This document shows, piece by piece, positions 53,128 through 61,712 of a DNA stretch of 63,893 nt (position 1 is the first letter of the stretch; the number at the start of each line of letters is the position of its first letter). Origin of the DNA: Pseudomonas lactucae. GTDB taxonomy: Bacteria; Pseudomonadota; Gammaproteobacteria; Pseudomonadales; Pseudomonadaceae. A program made the position numbers and the translations under genes. The stretch covers positions 1 through 63,893 of the forward strand of contig NZ_JAFHKI010000096.1 in NCBI RefSeq assembly GCF_016937615.1, in the 5' to 3' direction. The notes under the pieces are model-generated. The model made no database searches and was not told where the DNA came from. It was given only the letters and a program-made list of their open reading frames with translations.

Positions 53128-53889
53128 ATGACCTGGTCCGCCAAGCAGTACACACTATTTGAACAACAACGCACTCGCCCCGTCCGCGACTTGGTAGCGG
53201 CCATTCCAAGCACCGAAGTGCAGACCGCTGTTGACCTGGGCTGCGGCCCCGGCAATTCCACCGAAGTCCTGGCAGAACGTTTTCCACAGGCGCGGATTAC
53301 GGGGCTGGACAGCTCCGACGACATGCTGATCGACGCCCGCAAGCGTCTGCCGACGCTCAGCTTCGAACTGGCGGATATCGGCGCCTGGGCTCCTTCGCAA
53401 AGCTTCGACGTGATCCTGGCCAACGCTTCCCTGCAGTGGCTGGCGGACCACGCCACCCTGTACCCGCACCTGGTCAGGCAATTGAGCCCCGGCGGTACGC
53501 TGGCGGTGCAAACCCCGGACAACCTCGACGAACCCGCGCACCGGCTGGCGCGTGAGGTTGCGGGGGAGGGGCCGTGGGCGGACAGGATCGGCGCGGTCAA
53601 ACACAATGCGCGTCATACCGCGAGTGACTACTACGAACTGCTGACTCCGCACTGCAGCAGCGTCGACGTATGGCGCACCACCTACCTGCACCCCTTGGCG
53701 GATCACGCGGCAGTGGTGGAGTGGTTCAAGGCCTCGGCGTTGCGGCCTTATCTCGCACCGCTGAGCGATAGCGAAAAAGCCGCGTTCCTGCGGGATTATC
53801 AGGCGCGCATTACCCAGGCCTACCCAGCCCTGGGCGATGGCACGGTGTTGCTGCCATTCCCGCGCCTGTTCATTATCGCGACCCGCTAA
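53128..53889 (+). CDS. tam: Trans-aconitate 2-methyltransferase
   Basis: A 253-aa SAM-dependent methyltransferase that methylates trans-aconitate, an inhibitor of aconitase. SAM motif I is TAVDLGCGPGNSTEVL; ITGLDSSDDML and DVILANASLQWLADH follow. The N-terminus WSAKQYTLFEQQRTRPVRDL is typical of Tam. Start preceded by AAAGGAA. It follows the regulator by 27 nt but is a common housekeeping-type gene, so membership of the cluster is doubtful. Confidence 0.9.
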   Translation: MTWSAKQYTLFEQQRTRPVRDLVAAIPSTEVQTAVDLGCGPGNSTEVLAERFPQARITGLDSSDDMLIDARKRLPTLSFELADIGAWAPSQSFDVILANASLQWLADHATLYPHLVRQLSPGGTLAVQTPDNLDEPAHRLAREVAGEGPWADRIGAVKHNARHTASDYYELLTPHCSSVDVWRTTYLHPLADHAAVVEWFKASALRPYLAPLSDSEKAAFLRDYQARITQAYPALGDGTVLLPFPRLFIIATR

Positions 53890-53901
53890 AGCCGGTAGCG
53901 G

Positions 53902-54462
53902 TCATACGGCTGCCTGGGCCTGCACATACTCATCGGCCGACACCACACTCGCGTACCCGAACGCCAGCGACGCCATGTACGCGGCATGCACCTGTGCCGC
54001 CGGAATCACGTGCTCATTGAATTCCAGGTCCCGCGTGGCACACGCATCGTGGATCACCGTGACGGTGTAGCCCAGGTCCGCCGCCGCCCGCACCACGGCA
54101 TCGATGCACATATGGCTCATGCTGCCGACCACCACCAGTTCGGTGATGCTGCGTTGCTCCAGCAGGACGCGCAGGTTGGTTTCGCGAAACGCATTCACAA
54201 AATGTTTAAGTACCACCGGCTCGCTGCCTTCGTTCAGCACGCTTGGGTGCAGGTGGGCGCCTTCGGAGTTCGGTGTGAAGAACGGCGCGTCCTCGGAGGT
54301 AAATTCATGGCGTACATGAATCACCGCATCCCCGGCCGTGCGGAACGCCTGCAGCACCTGGACGGCCTTGTCCGCCGCCGCCTGCACGCCGTCAAGCGGC
54401 CACTTGCCTGCGGGGAAGTAGTCGTTCTGGATATCGATTAGGATGAGCGCTTGCTTGGCCAT
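53902..54462 (-). CDS. Isochorismatase-family cysteine hydrolase
   Basis: A 186-aa hydrolase with the Asp-Lys-Cys triad: ALILIDIQNDYFPAGK, VVLKHFVNAF and SMSHMCIDAVVRAA. The family includes nicotinamidases, N-carbamoylsarcosine amidases and YcaC-like enzymes; the substrate cannot be told from sequence. It ends 12 nt from the convergent tam gene and is divergent from the GlxA-type regulator next door, which often controls such hydrolases. Confidence 0.88.
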   Translation of the reverse strand: MAKQALILIDIQNDYFPAGKWPLDGVQAAADKAVQVLQAFRTAGDAVIHVRHEFTSEDAPFFTPNSEGAHLHPSVLNEGSEPVVLKHFVNAFRETNLRVLLEQRSITELVVVGSMSHMCIDAVVRAAADLGYTVTVIHDACATRDLEFNEHVIPAAQVHAAYMASLAFGYASVVSADEYVQAQAAV

Positions 54463-54557
54463 GGTGAGTGCCTCGTGATGGGTGGATGGCCCAGTATCTT
54501 AGCTGGCGCCGACGCCGGGCATTGGCTGCACCGACAATAACAGGGGGAAAACTGACA

Positions 54558-55517
54558 ATGGCTGTTGTGGAATTGGGCGTGTTGATCTACCAAGGCGCGC
54601 AACTGGCGGCGGTGCACGGCTTGACCGACCTGTTCGGGGTCGCCAACCGCATCGCCGCCGAGCACCAGTCGGCGCAATTGCCGTTGCTGCGCATCAGTCA
54701 TTGGCGGGTTCAGGACGATGGCCAACCGATCCGCGTATTCGATAGCCACCCCGGCCTCGATCAACCGCTGATGGCCGTGCTGGTGCCGCCGTCGATTGGC
54801 GAGTTCAGCGAGCAACAGACGCCCCCGGCATTGCTGGAATGGCTACGCCGGCAGCACGCACAGGGCACGGTGCTGGGTGGCGTGTGCATCGGGTCGATCA
54901 TGCTGGCGCGCAGTGGCCTGCTGGACGGTCGTAGCGCGACAACCCACTGGTCGTCCGCCGAATCTTTTGCCGCGCGCTTTCCGGCCGTGCGCTTGGAGGC
55001 GGACAAGCCTATCGTCGATGACGGTGACTTGATCACCACCGCCGGGCTGATGGCCTGGTCCGAACTGGGCCTGCGCCTGGTGGACCGGTTGATGGGGCCG
55101 AGCATTGCGGCGGACACCGCGCGCTTCCTGGTCATCGAACACAGCGACAGCGCCAGCCAGTGCGGCAGTAACTTCGCACCCATCCTCAGCCATGGCGACG
55201 CCGCCATCCTCAAGGTTCAGCATGGCTTGCAAGCCAGCGGCGCGGTGGATGTGTCCATCGCCGCCATGGCGCAGCAAGCGGGCCTGGAGGAGCGCACCTT
55301 CCTGCGGCGTTTTCGCAGCGCCACCGGCTTGAAACCCACCGAATACTGCCAGCACCTGCGCGTGGGCAAGGCACGGCAGATGCTGGAGTTCACCAACGGC
55401 ACCATCGACCATATCGCCTGGACCGTGGGCTACCAGGACCCCAGCGCCTTTCGCACCACGTTCAAGAAAATCACCGGCCTGGCACCCAGTGATTACCGCA
55501 ATCGGTTTGGCGTGTGA
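54558..55517 (+). CDS. GlxA-type transcriptional regulator (DJ-1/PfpI plus AraC domain)
   Basis: A 319-aa protein. The N-terminal class I glutamine-amidotransferase-like domain (about 5-185) has GVCIGSIMLARSGLL around the nucleophile-elbow Cys. The AraC helix-turn-helix pair follows at the C-terminus (LEERTFLRRFRSATGLKPTE, WTVGYQDPSAFRTTFKKITG). ATG preceded by GGGGGAAAA. It lies divergent from the isochorismatase gene across 95 nt and probably regulates it. Confidence 0.9.
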   Translation: MAVVELGVLIYQGAQLAAVHGLTDLFGVANRIAAEHQSAQLPLLRISHWRVQDDGQPIRVFDSHPGLDQPLMAVLVPPSIGEFSEQQTPPALLEWLRRQHAQGTVLGGVCIGSIMLARSGLLDGRSATTHWSSAESFAARFPAVRLEADKPIVDDGDLITTAGLMAWSELGLRLVDRLMGPSIAADTARFLVIEHSDSASQCGSNFAPILSHGDAAILKVQHGLQASGAVDVSIAAMAQQAGLEERTFLRRFRSATGLKPTEYCQHLRVGKARQMLEFTNGTIDHIAWTVGYQDPSAFRTTFKKITGLAPSDYRNRFGV

Positions 55518-55688
55518 ATCGTGCAGAACGCCGCCTTCCCGTGGCGGCGTCGTGCAGAATAAAACAGGCCAACTGCCATCGGGCTTGCGCCAACCGGCTG
55601 ATTTCAAACCACTCCCGCGCACAGCGTATTTGGCCTGATCTCTGCAACGCTCCTGCTACACACATGGAAGCATGGCCAAGGGGGACGC

Positions 55689-56798
55689 ATGACCCCGATT
55701 CATCCTCAAAAGCTGGTCGTCGCTCACTCCACTCGAGCAGAGGCGCCCCAGCACGAAGTCGACACCAACCGAGCCTTGGCGCGCTGGCTGGCGCAGATCC
55801 TGGGGCTTGAATTCGGCGGTCGCTACGATCCGCAACACCACGCAGGCCGTGATCTCTACGTGCTGCCCACGCAGACCCTGGTGGGTCCGGCCCAGGCGCT
55901 TGCACTCAACGTCAGGGGCCCCGAAGACTTGTGGGGCGGTTATGTCGATCACGCTTTCATCTGCACCAAAGCCATCAGCCACGGTCTGCTGGGCCCTGAA
56001 GCCAGGGCGCCCGAAGGCTGGTCGCCGCTGTTCTGCGAGCGCGTGCGCAACGTGGTGCTCGATGGCCTCAGCGTATTCGCCCTTGAGGACGCGCGACCAG
56101 CGGCCACACGCCTGCTCTACAGCGGACCCATCCGGCTAAAGCCGGTACACGCCTGCGCCGGGCGAGGCCAGGAAGTTATCCACAGCCTCGACGCGTTCGA
56201 AGCGCTGTTGGCGCGGCCCGACGCCGCGAAGCTGTTCAATGCGGGCGTGGTGCTGGAACAAGACCTGCGCGATGTGGTCACCCATAGTGTGGGCCAGAGT
56301 TTTATCGGCGAGCACGTGTTCAGTTATTGCGGCGAGCAATACCTGACAAAGGACGGGCAGGGCGAGGACGTCTACGGCGGGTCCAACCTGCTGGTGGTGC
56401 CGGGGTATTACGAGGACTTGCTCATGCTCGAGCTGCCTGACGAGGTGCGTCTGGCTATCGAGCAAGCCCAGGTCTTCGACGCGGCCGCCGACGAAGCCTA
56501 CCCCGGCTTCTACGCCTCGCGGCGCAACTACGACATCGCCCAGGGCCTGGACAGCGATGGTCAACGCCGCAGCGGCGTGCTCGAACAATCCTGGCGCATG
56601 GGCGGGGCCAGCAGCGCGGAAGTCGCGGCGCTGCAGTGCTTCATCAACGATCCGGGGCTCAAGGCGATACGGGTGTCCTCGGTAGAAACCTACCAGGAGC
56701 AAGCGCTGCCGGCCGATGCCATCGAGGTGTACCGCGGCCCTGCGGACAACAGCGACTTTCTTCTCAAGTATGTAACGGTTAACCCTTATGACGGCTAG
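55689..56798 (+). CDS. DUF3182 family protein
   Basis: A 369-aa protein of the uncharacterised DUF3182 family (WLAQILGLEFGGRYDP, YGGSNLLVVPGYYEDLL, AYPGFYASRRNYDIAQGLD). The order of motifs resembles an ATP-grasp-like enzyme, but I see no firm catalytic signature. Its 3' end overlaps the next gene, so the pair is an operon. The 171-nt gap upstream shows no gene. Confidence 0.8.
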   Translation: MTPIHPQKLVVAHSTRAEAPQHEVDTNRALARWLAQILGLEFGGRYDPQHHAGRDLYVLPTQTLVGPAQALALNVRGPEDLWGGYVDHAFICTKAISHGLLGPEARAPEGWSPLFCERVRNVVLDGLSVFALEDARPAATRLLYSGPIRLKPVHACAGRGQEVIHSLDAFEALLARPDAAKLFNAGVVLEQDLRDVVTHSVGQSFIGEHVFSYCGEQYLTKDGQGEDVYGGSNLLVVPGYYEDLLMLELPDEVRLAIEQAQVFDAAADEAYPGFYASRRNYDIAQGLDSDGQRRSGVLEQSWRMGGASSAEVAALQCFINDPGLKAIRVSSVETYQEQALPADAIEVYRGPADNSDFLLKYVTVNPYDG

Positions 56799-57543
56799 AA
56801 GCGAAAGCATTGCGATCGATATCGACGACGAACAGATGAGCGGGACGTTCCTGAGTCCCAAATCCAAAGTGCCGGGCGTGTTGTTCGTGCACGGCTGGGG
56901 CGGCAGCCAGGAACGTGACCTGGAGCGGGCCAAGGGCATCGCCGGCCTCGGCTGTGTGTGCCTGACCTTCGACCTGCGCGGGCATGCCGGCACCGGTATT
57001 CCCTTGTCACGCGTTACCCGCGAAGACAACCTGCGCGACTTGATGGCGGCTTACGACCGGCTGCTGTCCCACCCGGCCATCGACACCTCGGCGGTCGCGG
57101 TGGTGGGCACCAGCTACGGCGGTTACCTGGCGGCGATCCTCACGTCATTGCGCCCGGTGCGCTGGCTGGCGCTGCGGGTGCCGGCGCTGTACCGCGACCA
57201 GGAGTGGACCAAGCCCAAGCGTGACCTGGACAAAATGGACCTGATGGATTACCGCAGCACGCTGGTACAGGCCGACACCAATCGGGCGCTGCACGCGTGT
57301 TCGGCGTTTACCGGAGACGTGCTGATCGTCGAATCTGAAACCGACGATCATGTGCCCCATGCCACCATCATGAGCTACCGCGCGGCGTGCCAGCAGACCC
57401 ATTCCCTGACCCACCGCATCATCGACGGCGCCGACCATTCCCTCAGCGATCCAGTCTCCCAGCAGGCCTACACCTCGATCCTGGTGGACTGGATTACCGA
57501 GATGGTGGTGGGGGAGCGGTTGAGCATCATCCAGTCCCGATAA
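56788..57543 (+). CDS. Alpha/beta hydrolase
   Basis: A 251-aa serine hydrolase. The oxyanion region is GVLFVHGWGGSQE, the nucleophile elbow GTSYGGYLAAIL, the acid ESETDDHVP and the His in DGADHSLSDP. It resembles the DAP2/dienelactone hydrolase group. It overlaps DUF3182 by 11 nt, so the two act together or at least are co-expressed. Substrate unknown. Confidence 0.88.
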   Translation: MTARSESIAIDIDDEQMSGTFLSPKSKVPGVLFVHGWGGSQERDLERAKGIAGLGCVCLTFDLRGHAGTGIPLSRVTREDNLRDLMAAYDRLLSHPAIDTSAVAVVGTSYGGYLAAILTSLRPVRWLALRVPALYRDQEWTKPKRDLDKMDLMDYRSTLVQADTNRALHACSAFTGDVLIVESETDDHVPHATIMSYRAACQQTHSLTHRIIDGADHSLSDPVSQQAYTSILVDWITEMVVGERLSIIQSR

Positions 57544-57557
57544 ATCAGCCGCGCCCG

Positions 57558-57645
57558 TTCGACCGCCATCGCGGGCAAGCCCGACTCCCACAGGGGGAAC
57601 GCATTTCAAAGTGTGGGAGGGGGCTTGCCCCCGATGGCGATGAAT
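57558..57645. repeat. Pair of inverted REP elements (REPIN)
   Basis: Two REP sequences face each other: CGCGGGCAAGCCCG with its flanks on the left, and GTGGGAGGGGGCTTGCCCCCGATGGC (57622-57645 region) on the right. A spacer of about 30 nt lies between. Such doublets are typical of the P. fluorescens group and are moved by RAYT transposases. They also form a strong hairpin after the hydrolase gene. Confidence 0.85.
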
Positions 57646-57659
57646 CAGTCACAACAGTC

Positions 57660-58622
57660 CTATCCTGCTGTTTTCTTAACCCGCAACGCCTTGGCCTTGG
57701 CCTCCACGCCCAGATACATCACCAACGTAATCAGCAGCGGACAAATAAAGTAAATCGCCCGATACGCGATCAACCCCGCCAGCAAACTGCCGCGCGACGC
57801 CTCGTGTTGTAACAGCCCGATAAACACTGCTTCCAGCACCCCCAGCCCGGCCGGAATATGCGTCACCACGCCGGCGATAGCGCTGATCAGCAATACGCCC
57901 AGCACCAGCGGATAATCCAGCTTGGCCGGCAGCAAGGTAAAAATCACCGCCGCCATCAGCGACCAGTTCAACGCGCCCAGGGCCAACTGCAAGCACGCCA
58001 TGCGCAACGACGGCAGGTTGATCTCAATGCCCCGAATCGACCAGGCACGTTTCTTCGAAAACCGGCACGCCGCCAGGTAACCCAGGCTCACCAGTACCAA
58101 CAACACGCCGACGCCTTGCAGCGCGCCGCTGCTGAGTTTCCAGCCCGGCGGCATGCTCACCAACCCGCTGCTGAACACCGCGCCGGCCAACGCCATGTAG
58201 CCGAACCAGTTGGTGGCCAGGCTCAGGCCGAGGATTTTCGCGATATTGCTCGTGCTCACCCCCAGTCGTGAATACAGCCGGTAGCGCATGGCAATCCCGC
58301 CCACCCAGGCACTGAGGTTGAGGTTGAACGCGTAGCTGATAATCCCCACCGGCAGGATCTGCTTCCAGCGCAGGTCCTGGCGGATGTAGGTGCGGCCGAT
58401 CAGATCGAAGCAGGCGTAAACGATGAAGCTGCACAGGGTCAACGCGCTGGCGATCAGCAGCGTGCGCAGCTTGAAGTCGCCCAGGGTCTGGAACACCTCG
58501 CTCCAGTCGATACGGCGTGCAAGCATTGTGAACAGCACGATCAGCAACAGGAAGAAGGCGAGGGTCAACGGTTTCTTCCAGCGCTTGAAACGCGAACCAC
58601 CGGTTTCAGACGTCATGGGCAT
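57660..58622 (-). CDS. ybhN: YbhN/UPF0104-family inner-membrane protein
   Basis: A protein of about 320 aa with around eight membrane segments, related to the flippase part of lysylphosphatidylglycerol synthase. Conserved pieces are LNLSAWVGGIAMRYRLYSRLGVS and IPAGLGVLEAVFIGLL. The start lies inside the end of clsB; ATG 58622 or 58616 are both possible. In E. coli ybhN lies with ybhO (clsB) and ybhP, as here. YbhN relatives act in phospholipid transport or homeostasis; exact function is open. Confidence 0.88.
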   Translation of the reverse strand: MPMTSETGGSRFKRWKKPLTLAFFLLLIVLFTMLARRIDWSEVFQTLGDFKLRTLLIASALTLCSFIVYACFDLIGRTYIRQDLRWKQILPVGIISYAFNLNLSAWVGGIAMRYRLYSRLGVSTSNIAKILGLSLATNWFGYMALAGAVFSSGLVSMPPGWKLSSGALQGVGVLLVLVSLGYLAACRFSKKRAWSIRGIEINLPSLRMACLQLALGALNWSLMAAVIFTLLPAKLDYPLVLGVLLISAIAGVVTHIPAGLGVLEAVFIGLLQHEASRGSLLAGLIAYRAIYFICPLLITLVMYLGVEAKAKALRVKKTAG

Positions 58623-59868
58623 GGCTCTCAAAAGGTTTCAATCGCGGTTTGTGCGCCGGCAGCCTGCTGGTCAGCGCCGGGAAGTGGCGCATCACATGAA
58701 AGACCAGGAAACCCACGGTCAGCCGCCACAACCACAGGCGCGGCTTGCGGTTTTCCGGCATGGTCTGGCAGTGATTTTTGGCGAGGGCTTGCAACCGCTC
58801 GTACAGGCACTGATTGAAATCACGGTCGCGGATCAGCACATTGGCTTCCAGGTTCAGCGCCAGGCTCAACGGGTCCAGGTTGCTCGAACCCACGGTGGCC
58901 CAGTCGTCATCCACCAACGCCACTTTGCCGTGCAGCGGGCGCTGGCAATATTCGTGGATCACCACGCCATCCTTGAGCAAATAGTCGTAGAGCATGCGCG
59001 CCGCGAGCTTGGCCAGCAGCACGTCGGGTTGGCCTTGCATGATCAACTGCACGTTCACGCCGCGCCGCGCCGCATTGCGAATCTCGCGCAGCAGGCGGTA
59101 ACCGGGGAAGAAGTAGGCGTTGGCGATTACCGCGCGGTTTTGCGCGTTGCTCAACGCATGGATATAGGCCTCTTCGATGTCGTTGCGGTGTTGCAGGTTG
59201 TCGCGGTAAATCAGGCGTACCAGGCCGTCGCCCTTGTCGGTCGGCCATGGCGAAGGTCGTTGCTGACGTCGCCGCCAGCCGCGTCGCGCACGCACCTGGC
59301 GACCGCTTTGGGCGAGGGCAAAATGATGCAGGTCGGCCACTGCCGGGCCGGTCACCTGCACGGCGTAATCCTGTTTGGCTTCGGGGCCGAAATCTCCCAG
59401 GTGATCGGCCGAAAAATTGATCCCGCCGATAAACCCCACCGTGCCATCCACCACCACGATCTTGCGGTGCAGGCGGCGAAACCAGTTGGTGCGAATGCCC
59501 AGGGTCTTGGTGGCAGGGTCGAACAGTTGCACCATCACGCCGGCATCGGCCAACGCCTTTAAAAATGGCGCACTCAGTTCGCCGCAGCCAAAACCGTCAA
59601 GGCTCGCCACCACCTTGACGCCACGCTGCGCGGCCTCGATCAGAATGCCTTGCAGTTCATGGCCCACCTTGTCTTCGAAAAGAATAAAGGTCTCCAGCAG
59701 GATCTCGCGCTGGGCCTTACGCATGGCATCGAACACCCGAGGGAAATACGCCTCGCCATTCTCCAGCAACTCGACTTGGTTGCCGGTTTGCCAACCATAG
59801 TCAAGATCGCGGGCCTTGCTGTCATCCGGCGGCTGGTCGGTGGAAATGTGCTCGACGGCGACATTCAT
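58606..59868 (-). CDS. clsB: Cardiolipin synthase B
   Basis: A 420-aa phospholipase-D-superfamily enzyme that makes cardiolipin or phosphatidylglycerol. Two HKD motifs are intact: LHRKIVVVDGTVGFIGGINF and LHGKVALVDDDWATVGSSNL. No N-terminal membrane segment is seen, which fits ClsB more than ClsA. It overlaps ybhP by four bases and ybhN by about 17, so it is the core of a tight operon. Confidence 0.93.
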   Translation of the reverse strand: MNVAVEHISTDQPPDDSKARDLDYGWQTGNQVELLENGEAYFPRVFDAMRKAQREILLETFILFEDKVGHELQGILIEAAQRGVKVVASLDGFGCGELSAPFLKALADAGVMVQLFDPATKTLGIRTNWFRRLHRKIVVVDGTVGFIGGINFSADHLGDFGPEAKQDYAVQVTGPAVADLHHFALAQSGRQVRARRGWRRRQQRPSPWPTDKGDGLVRLIYRDNLQHRNDIEEAYIHALSNAQNRAVIANAYFFPGYRLLREIRNAARRGVNVQLIMQGQPDVLLAKLAARMLYDYLLKDGVVIHEYCQRPLHGKVALVDDDWATVGSSNLDPLSLALNLEANVLIRDRDFNQCLYERLQALAKNHCQTMPENRKPRLWLWRLTVGFLVFHVMRHFPALTSRLPAHKPRLKPFESHAHDV

Positions 59869-60641
59869 AGTTCAACCTCCACCGACAGCGGCACATGGTC
59901 AGACAGGTGTGACCACGGGCGTGTATTCAGCACCCGTGGGTGATGCACCTTCAGGTTGCGCACATAAATACGGTCCAGCGCCAGTAACGGCAGGCGGGCC
60001 GGGAAGGTGCGCGCGAGTTTGCCATGGGCGTGCACGAACACTTCCGTCAGGCCGCTCTGGCTCAGGTCGGCGCGCTGGCGCCAGTCATTGAAATCGCCGG
60101 CCACCACCAGCGGGGCGTCGGCGGGGATCTCACTGATGCGCTGCTCCAGCAGGCGCAATTGCTGCTGGCGGTGCACCTCGCGCAGGCCCAGGTGCATACA
60201 GATGGCATGCACCTCCTGCCCGGTGCCCGGCAGGCGCAACACGCAGTGCAACAGGCCACGGTTCTCGTGGCCGCTCTGGGAGATGTCGAGGTTGTCGTAG
60301 CTCACGATCTGGAATTTCGACAACAGCGCATTGCCATGGTCGCCATGGGGATAGACCGCATTGCGCCCGTACGCAAACTGCGGCCAGATGCTGTCGGCGA
60401 GGAATTCGTACTGCGGCATGTTCGGCCAATCGCTGTAGCGTTGCGGATGGCGTTCGTGGGTGCCGTGAATTTCCTGCAGGAACACGATATCGGCGCCCAC
60501 GCTGCGCACTGCTTCACGCAGTTCGGGCAGGATGAAGCGTCGATTGAGGGCGGTGAAGCCCTTGTGGATATTCACCGTCAATACCGTGAAGCGCGTGATG
60601 GCGGCGGTCGGTGCGACGGGGATCAGTTCCGGCTGCGTCAT
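59865..60641 (-). CDS. ybhP: Endonuclease/exonuclease/phosphatase family protein
   Basis: A 258-aa EEP-fold metal-dependent phosphodiesterase. The motifs are TVNIHKG, VFLQEIHG, VVAGDFNDW, ALDRIYVRN and SDHVPLSV. It overlaps the genes on both sides by four bases. Linkage to clsB and ybhN suggests a role in membrane lipid metabolism. Confidence 0.9.
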   Translation of the reverse strand: MTQPELIPVAPTAAITRFTVLTVNIHKGFTALNRRFILPELREAVRSVGADIVFLQEIHGTHERHPQRYSDWPNMPQYEFLADSIWPQFAYGRNAVYPHGDHGNALLSKFQIVSYDNLDISQSGHENRGLLHCVLRLPGTGQEVHAICMHLGLREVHRQQQLRLLEQRISEIPADAPLVVAGDFNDWRQRADLSQSGLTEVFVHAHGKLARTFPARLPLLALDRIYVRNLKVHHPRVLNTRPWSHLSDHVPLSVEVEL

Positions 60642-61564
60642 GGCAATACTCCCGGCTCAGGCAATTTTCCTGGCGCCGTGGCGAGGTGTTTATCCAGCTC
60701 GAAACGCTGTAGCAAGTGGCGAGCATCGAAGGGCGCCCGCACCTTGATGTCGTTGTCGAAAAAGCAGAACACATCACGCTGCTTGCGTGCTCGGGGCTTG
60801 CGCTGCGGGTCGGCCAGGTGGGCGTCCGCGGGCTGTTTGCCGTGGCGCCAGCAGTCGATGCGATCTCCCCAGCGCTGGAGTGCTGCGTCAGTGTAGCCGC
60901 TGGCGTACAACTGTTTGTCACCGTGCAGGCGCAGGTAGACAAAGTCGGCGGTGACATCTTCGAGATAGGGCCACTTGCCGGCGGTGTCCGCGACCACCAG
61001 GGCGACGCCATACTTGTCGAGTAACTGCACAAATTCCGCTACGGCAAAACTCGTGTGGCGGATCTCCACCGCGTGGCGCAACGCGCGCTTGCCGTGGGCC
61101 TGCAGGCTTGCCTTGCCGTTCAGGCGCGGCTCGTGCTGGCGGGCGAGGGCGGCGGCCTGTTGCGTGTCGGTGGGCAGTTGCTTGAGGAAAGCCTCGAACA
61201 ACGGCGGGTCGAACTTGAAGCTGGGCGGGAACTGCCAGAGGATCGGCCCGAGCTTGTCTTTCAACTCCAATACGCCTGAGGCGAAGAAATTCGCCAACGG
61301 CGCATGCACGTCGTTCAGCCGCAGGATATGCGTGATGTAGCGCGGCGCCTTGACGCTGAACATGAACCCTTCAGGCGTGTCGGCATACCACTCGGCGTAG
61401 CGCTTGGGCGTTTGCAGCGCATAGAACGAGCCATTGATTTCGATGCTGTTGACGGCCCGTGACGCAAACTGCAACTCGCGTTTCTGGGTCAGCCCTTCGG
61501 GGTAAAAGTCCCCGCGCCAGGGCGTGTAGCGCCAGCCGGAAATGCCGATGTGAATCGCCGCCAT
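60638..61564 (-). CDS. DUF72 domain-containing protein
   Basis: A 308-aa TIM-barrel-like protein of the DUF72 family (IHIGISGWRYTPWRGDFYP, LGPILWQFPPSFKFD, VYLRLHGDKQLYASGY). Known examples are uncharacterised. It is the first gene of the left-pointing DUF72-ybhP-clsB-ybhN operon, with a four-base overlap into ybhP. Its promoter lies in the 148-nt divergent gap with the MscS gene. Confidence 0.9.
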   Translation of the reverse strand: MAAIHIGISGWRYTPWRGDFYPEGLTQKRELQFASRAVNSIEINGSFYALQTPKRYAEWYADTPEGFMFSVKAPRYITHILRLNDVHAPLANFFASGVLELKDKLGPILWQFPPSFKFDPPLFEAFLKQLPTDTQQAAALARQHEPRLNGKASLQAHGKRALRHAVEIRHTSFAVAEFVQLLDKYGVALVVADTAGKWPYLEDVTADFVYLRLHGDKQLYASGYTDAALQRWGDRIDCWRHGKQPADAHLADPQRKPRARKQRDVFCFFDNDIKVRAPFDARHLLQRFELDKHLATAPGKLPEPGVLP

Positions 61565-61712
61565 GGTTGCTCCCGTGGGAAGAGGGTCGTTGTGGGATGA
61601 CTGCGAGATTTGTGTGAAAGTTTCGCTGTTCCTACAGGCGGCATATTCTCGGGAACGATCGTGGCGCAAACCCGTCAGTTCCTTACAGACCCTTCTGCAG
61701 GAGCTCGGTGTT

